Origin: Candidatus Martarchaeota archaeon
Lineage (GTDB): Archaea; Micrarchaeota; Micrarchaeia; Micrarchaeales; Micrarchaeaceae
Assembly (NCBI GenBank): GCA_023474385.1
Contig: JAMCYB010000021.1
Span: 1-8,221, forward strand
Reading direction: 5' to 3'
DNA length: 8,221 nucleotides
Positions 5,265 to 8,221 of the stretch are shown here, in pieces; positions within the stretch are counted from its first letter, which is position 1, and every line of letters begins with the position of its first letter. The translations under genes and the position numbers were made by a program. The notes beneath the pieces were generated by a model that made no database searches, had not been told where the DNA came from, and was given only the letters and a program-made list of their open reading frames with translations.

Positions 5265-5948
5265 ATGGCAATAAAAGGAAATTCAAGACACATAAAGCGC
5301 CTGAATGCGCCTGCATACTTCGGCATAGAGAGGAAAGCCGGCAAGTATGTGATCAAGGCTAGCCCTGGAAGGCACACGAAAGATAAAAGCGTAGCCCTGA
5401 CCCTTTTCGCCAAGAAAGCAGGGCTAGTGGCAAGGACTGGAGAGGCGATAAAAGTCATAAAGGGAGGCGCACTGAAGGTGAATGGCAAGCCCGTATCAGA
5501 TCCTGCCTATCCTGTCGGGCTTGGAGACGTGGTTTCGGCAACGGATGCCGGAAAGGAATTCGTCATAGGCATAGACAGATATGGTAAAGTATCGCTGCAG
5601 AGCGCCGAGAAGGGCTCAGTGCCAACATACAAGGTCGTGCGCAAGTACAAGACCGCCAAAGGCGGAATAATGATAGGGCTTCATGACGGCAGGATAATCA
5701 AGGGCACCAACGATATCAAGACGAACGATTCCATCAAGCTGAGCGCCGACGGCAAAGGGATTGGGAGCGTGCTGGCTTTCGGCGAAGGCAAAAAGTGCAT
5801 GATAATAGACGGAGTGCACGTGGGCACTACGGGCGTGATGACAAAGGTCAACAAAGGCACTATGCACAGCGGCAAGACGGTCATGGTAAAGGACAGCGAG
5901 GGCAACTCCTTCGAGACGCTGGTAAGGAATATTATGGTAATTGAGTGA
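5265..5948 (+). CDS. rps4e: Small ribosomal subunit protein eS4
   Basis: This 227-residue protein is typical in length for archaeal eS4, a component of the 30S subunit found only in archaea and eukaryotes. It opens with the conserved SRHIKRLNAPAYFGIERKAG block (7-26). An S4-type RNA-binding region follows (about 43-100, including GALKVNGKPVSDPAYPVGLG), then the central domain and a C-terminal KOW segment (GKKCMIIDGVHVGTTGVMTK, 175-194). The ATG at 5265 is the natural start because MAIKGNSRHIKRL matches the family opening. There is only a weak purine signal upstream. Its stop TGA overlaps the possible uL5 ATG at 5948. Its presence between uL24 and uL5 is a marker of the archaeal operon order. 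Confidence 0.97.
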   Translation: MAIKGNSRHIKRLNAPAYFGIERKAGKYVIKASPGRHTKDKSVALTLFAKKAGLVARTGEAIKVIKGGALKVNGKPVSDPAYPVGLGDVVSATDAGKEFVIGIDRYGKVSLQSAEKGSVPTYKVVRKYKTAKGGIMIGLHDGRIIKGTNDIKTNDSIKLSADGKGIGSVLAFGEGKKCMIIDGVHVGTTGVMTKVNKGTMHSGKTVMVKDSEGNSFETLVRNIMVIE

Positions 5949-5953
5949 TGCTG

Positions 5954-6499
5954 ATGAGTGAAAAGGCTGCTGCAAAGAGCAAGGAAGAAAGGTCCGCAAA
6001 CCCGATGAGGGACATATCCATAGACAAGGTGATAGTCAACATCGGCACGGGCAGCGACGAACAGAAGCAGAAGAACGCCAAGAGGCTCATCGAGACAATC
6101 ACAGGGGTGAAACCCACTGACGAGATATCGAAGAGGAGGAATCCGTCATTCAAGATAACAAAAGGCAGCAAGATAGGCGCCTATGCTACGGTGCGCAAGG
6201 ATCCGGACAAACTGGTGAAACGCCTCCTGGAGGCAATAGACATGAAAGTAAAGGAGTCTTCCGTATCGAACAACACTTTGAGCTTCGGCATAAATGAGTA
6301 CATAGACATAAACGGCATAAAGTACGATCCCACAGTAGGCATGCTTGGAATGAACGTCAATGTGTCTTTTAGAAGGAAGGGAGTGCGCGTCGCAGAGAGA
6401 AAGGTTCGCAACAGCAGCATACCGCGCAAGCACAGGATAATACCGCGCGACGAGATAAAGGATTATCTGTCGAAGAGGCTGGGCGTAAATTTTGTATAG
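5954..6499 (+). CDS. rpl5: Large ribosomal subunit protein uL5
   Basis: This protein of 181 residues from the chosen start binds 5S rRNA in the central protuberance. The conserved opening NPMRDISIDKVIVNIGTG begins at residue 16, TGVKPTDEISKRRNPSFKI spans 50-68, and the C-terminal half contains FGINEYIDINGIKYDPTVGM (111-130) and a VSFRRKGVRVAERK block. Three starts crowd the eS4 stop: GTG 5945, ATG 5948 (TGATG overlap) and ATG 5954. I chose 5954 because MSEK is a usual opening and GTGATG just upstream resembles a ribosome binding site; 5948 would add two residues. A short charged stretch (MSEKAAAKSKEERSA) precedes the family core. Confidence 0.96.
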   Translation: MSEKAAAKSKEERSANPMRDISIDKVIVNIGTGSDEQKQKNAKRLIETITGVKPTDEISKRRNPSFKITKGSKIGAYATVRKDPDKLVKRLLEAIDMKVKESSVSNNTLSFGINEYIDINGIKYDPTVGMLGMNVNVSFRRKGVRVAERKVRNSSIPRKHRIIPRDEIKDYLSKRLGVNFV

Positions 6500-6512
6500 A
6501 GGCATGATTATT

Positions 6513-6671
6513 ATGAAAATGAGAGTCGAAGAGAAATTCCGCGGGAAGGGCCTGAGGAAATGCAGGATATGCGGCACGAGCAGGGGCCTCATAAGGGAGC
6601 ACAACCTCAATATATGCAGGAGATGCTTCAGGGAGGTAGCTGCGGGCTTGGGCTTCAAGAAGTATGGTTGA
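6513..6671 (+). CDS. rps14: Small ribosomal subunit protein uS14 (zinc-binding type)
   Basis: A short 52-residue protein of the 30S head with an intact C4 zinc ribbon: CRIC at residues 17-20 and CRRC at 35-38. The flanking sequences RKCRICGTSRGLIREHNLNI and FREVAAGLGFKKYG are diagnostic of archaeal uS14. Candidate in-frame starts are ATG 6504, 6513 and 6519. AGAGG at 6498-6502 is ten bases before 6513 but only one base before 6504, so 6513 is preferred. The stop TGA at 6669-6671 is followed within six bases by the uS8 ATG. Confidence 0.95.
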   Translation: MKMRVEEKFRGKGLRKCRICGTSRGLIREHNLNICRRCFREVAAGLGFKKYG

Positions 6672-6676
6672 TATTC

Positions 6677-7057
6677 ATGGACAGGCTGGCAGACGCTATA
6701 AACACGATAAAGACTAACGAGTACATAGGCAGGCAGGACTGCGTAGTGTATTCCACGAAGCTGATAAGGGCAGTGCTGGACGCCATGAAGCGCGAAGGGT
6801 ATATAGCCGGATACGACGAATTCGTAGACAGGAACATAAAGAAGCTCAAGATAGCGCTTTCGAACAAGGTCAATGACATAGGCGTCATAAAGCCAAGGTT
6901 CAGCATAAAGAAGGACGATATACTGAAGTATGAAATGAGGTATGTGCCGAGCAAGGACTTCGGCACGCTCATAGTATCTACGCCAGAAGGCGTGATGACG
7001 AGCAGGGAGCTCAAGGGCAAGAACACCGGAGGAAGGCTGCTGGTATATGTCTACTGA
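6677..7057 (+). CDS. rps8: Small ribosomal subunit protein uS8
   Basis: This 126-residue protein binds the central domain of 16S rRNA and nucleates platform assembly. MDRLADAINTIKTNE opens the protein as in archaeal homologues. The C-terminal block STPEGVMTSRELKGKNTGG (104-122) ending in LLVYVY carries the conserved uS8 signature. The start is ATG 6677, because GGTTGAT at 6666-6672 gives a plausible ribosome binding site and the upstream open frame merely overlaps uS14 in another frame. The stop TGA at 7055-7057 overlaps the first base of the uL6 ATG. Confidence 0.96.
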   Translation: MDRLADAINTIKTNEYIGRQDCVVYSTKLIRAVLDAMKREGYIAGYDEFVDRNIKKLKIALSNKVNDIGVIKPRFSIKKDDILKYEMRYVPSKDFGTLIVSTPEGVMTSRELKGKNTGGRLLVYVY

Positions 7058-7587
7058 TGATTTTTATGGAGATAAAAGTGCCGGAGGGAGTGAAGATTGA
7101 GCAGAAGGCCAACAGGCTTGATATAAAGGGCAAGCTGGGCAGCAATATGCTCGCCTACAACGACTCCCTGCTGAATGTAAGGCTCGAGGGCGACACAATA
7201 AAGGTGGAGCCGGTAGAGAGCAAGAAGCTCGCGAAGAAATCTGCCAACCTTGTCAACACCGTTGCCAAAGAGATACGCAACAACATGAAGGGCGTCAATG
7301 AGTACTACGAGAAGATGATGACCATGGTGTTCGTGCACTTCCCTACTACGGTAGAGGCCAAGGACGGCAAGGTAGTGATAAAGAACCTCTTTGGAGAGAG
7401 AAGCTCGAGGATGGCTCGCATAATGGGCGACGTCAAGATAGAGGTCAAGGGCCAATCCATAAGGGTATATGGCACGAGCCTTGAGGACGTATCGCAGACT
7501 GCAGCCAACATAAGGGGGGCATGCAGGGTAAGGCACAAGGACAGCAGGATATTCCAGGACGGCATATATTATGCGCTTGAAGAATGA
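7057..7587 (+). CDS. rpl6: Large ribosomal subunit protein uL6
   Basis: A 176-residue protein with two similar alpha/beta domains, located near the stalk base and sarcin-ricin loop. MEIKVPEGVKIEQK at the N-terminus, TMVFVHFPTTVE (89-100), VVIKNLFGERSSRMARI (106-122) and the closing RIFQDGIYY (164-172) match archaeal uL6, and the length is normal. The ATG at 7057 forms a TGATG overlap with uS8. ATG 7066 (starting MEIKV) is an equally plausible start three codons later. The stop overlaps the eL32 start in an ATGA. Confidence 0.96.
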   Translation: MIFMEIKVPEGVKIEQKANRLDIKGKLGSNMLAYNDSLLNVRLEGDTIKVEPVESKKLAKKSANLVNTVAKEIRNNMKGVNEYYEKMMTMVFVHFPTTVEAKDGKVVIKNLFGERSSRMARIMGDVKIEVKGQSIRVYGTSLEDVSQTAANIRGACRVRHKDSRIFQDGIYYALEE

Positions 7588-7976
7588 GTGTGATTGTTTT
7601 GGCTTTGAAGAAGAAAACGCATCCGAAGTTCAACGTGCCCAACTATGGCACCAAGAACAGGAAAAGAGTCAAGGACAGCTGGAGGAAGCAGCGCGGCATA
7701 GACAACAAGAAGAGGATAAAGAAGAATTTTATGGGTGCCGAGCCGACCATAGGCTACAGGAACTCGGAGAACGCCAGGGGCATTAGGAAGAGCGGCATGC
7801 GCCTTATGGTGGTGCACAGCATTTCAGAGCTCAATAGCATAATAGAGAACCCGGATATTAATACGAAAGAGTATGAGTTCGCCATGGCGCATGGCACTTC
7901 GAAGAGGCTCAGGGCGGAGATGCTCAAGTTCGCCAAGGAGCAGAACCTCCACATTGTAAACGGTGCATCGAAATGA
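7584..7976 (+). CDS. rpl32e: Large ribosomal subunit protein eL32
   Basis: A 130-residue archaeal/eukaryotic-specific 50S protein. The region KKKTHPKFNVPNYGTKNRKR (9-28), then DSWRKQRGIDNKKR, GAEPTIGYRNSENARGIRKSG (51-71) and the MVVHSISEL block (75-83) follow eL32 order, ending with AEMLKFAKEQNLHIVN (111-126). The ATG is embedded in an ATGA overlap with the uL6 stop, and no Shine-Dalgarno is visible, so translation is probably coupled. The first eight residues (MSVIVLAL) are unusually hydrophobic for a ribosomal protein N-terminus. GTG at 7590 is a minor alternative start. Confidence 0.94.
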   Translation: MSVIVLALKKKTHPKFNVPNYGTKNRKRVKDSWRKQRGIDNKKRIKKNFMGAEPTIGYRNSENARGIRKSGMRLMVVHSISELNSIIENPDINTKEYEFAMAHGTSKRLRAEMLKFAKEQNLHIVNGASK

Positions 7977-8221
7977 GTGTAAAGCTTACTAAAAGGACAG
8001 CTGCGGACATACTCAAGAGAGGAGTAAGCAGCGTGAGGATAAAGCCGGACGCGATAGAAGACGCCAAGAAGGCCATAACCAGGGAGGATGTCAGAGCCCT
8101 GATAAAGAACGGCAGGGTATACGCGCTTAAGGAGAAAAGTAACCTTAGCATATACTCGAAGATACTTAAGGAAAAGCGCGCCAAAGGCAGGAGGAGGGGC
8201 AAAGGCAGGAAGAAGGGCACA
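7973..8221 (+). CDS. rpl19e: Large ribosomal subunit protein eL19 (3' end cut by window)
   Basis: Eighty-three codons are present before the right edge; archaeal eL19 is usually about 150 residues, so roughly half is missing. KLTKRTAADILKRGVSSVRI (4-23), AITREDVRALIKNGRV (34-49) and the very basic AKGRRRGKGRKKG stretch match eL19, which lies at the large subunit surface and contributes to bridges with the small subunit. The ATG overlaps the eL32 stop in ATGA, so coupled translation is likely. The expected next genes in archaea are uL18, uS5, uL30 and uL15, but these lie outside the window. Confidence 0.93.
   Translation, partial: MSVKLTKRTAADILKRGVSSVRIKPDAIEDAKKAITREDVRALIKNGRVYALKEKSNLSIYSKILKEKRAKGRRRGKGRKKGT

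Noticed and set aside
6560..7057. uS8 extended upstream to 6560, adding about 39 residues
   Set aside because: The extension lies wholly over the uS14 gene in another frame and has no uS8 similarity; ATG 6677 gives the conserved uS8 opening and a plausible ribosome binding site.
7051..7536. Minus-strand open frame of 161 codons opposite uL6
   Set aside because: Antisense to an intact uL6 with all signature blocks; rich in His, Tyr and Leu, with no domain.

Overview
This window looks archaeal. It holds part of a ribosomal protein operon in the archaeal order, with the archaeal/eukaryotic-type proteins eS4, eL32 and eL19 interleaved with the universal ones and headed by the RNase P subunit Rpp29 (Rnp1). 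It also has archaeal-type TATA elements, frequent ATA (Ile) and AGG (Arg) codons, a tRNA without an encoded CCA, and overlapping genes. Compact genes and a surface protein rich in cysteines and N-glycosylation sequons would fit a small-genome DPANN archaeon such as a Micrarchaeota/ARMAN-type lineage, but that placement is inference without database support.

Layout. (1) Positions 1-91, minus strand: the N-terminal 30 codons of a truncated membrane protein gene, facing away from (2) a tRNA-Gly(UCC) gene at 157-229 on the plus strand. A TATA element near 120-128 lies between them and could serve both. (3) Positions 270-3605, minus strand: a three-gene cluster read from right to left, consisting of a single-domain KaiC/RAD55-like ATPase, a single-pass membrane protein with a Cys/sequon repeat ectodomain, and a DHH/DHHA1 (RecJ-like) phosphoesterase. 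Gaps are only 2 and 25 bases, so this is probably one transcript. (4) Positions 3606-3716: a divergent promoter region with a perfect 10-bp palindromic TATA-like element. (5) Positions 3717-8221, plus strand: rnp1 - uS17 - uL14 - uL24 - eS4 - uL5 - uS14 - uS8 - uL6 - eL32 - eL19 (cut by the window end), nearly all with spacings from a 4-base overlap to about 25 bases.

How they work together: the right half makes small- and large-subunit ribosomal proteins plus one protein subunit of RNase P, coupling ribosome and tRNA maturation. The left cluster is not a familiar pathway. It combines an ATP-dependent RecA-fold switch protein, an extracellular disulfide- and glycan-rich protein and a nuclease-type phosphoesterase. 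The most novel items are that surface protein with its regular C-x13-C repeat, the unusual gene trio around it, and unresolved promoter/start signals at the head of the ribosomal operon, where the usual upstream S10-block genes are absent.
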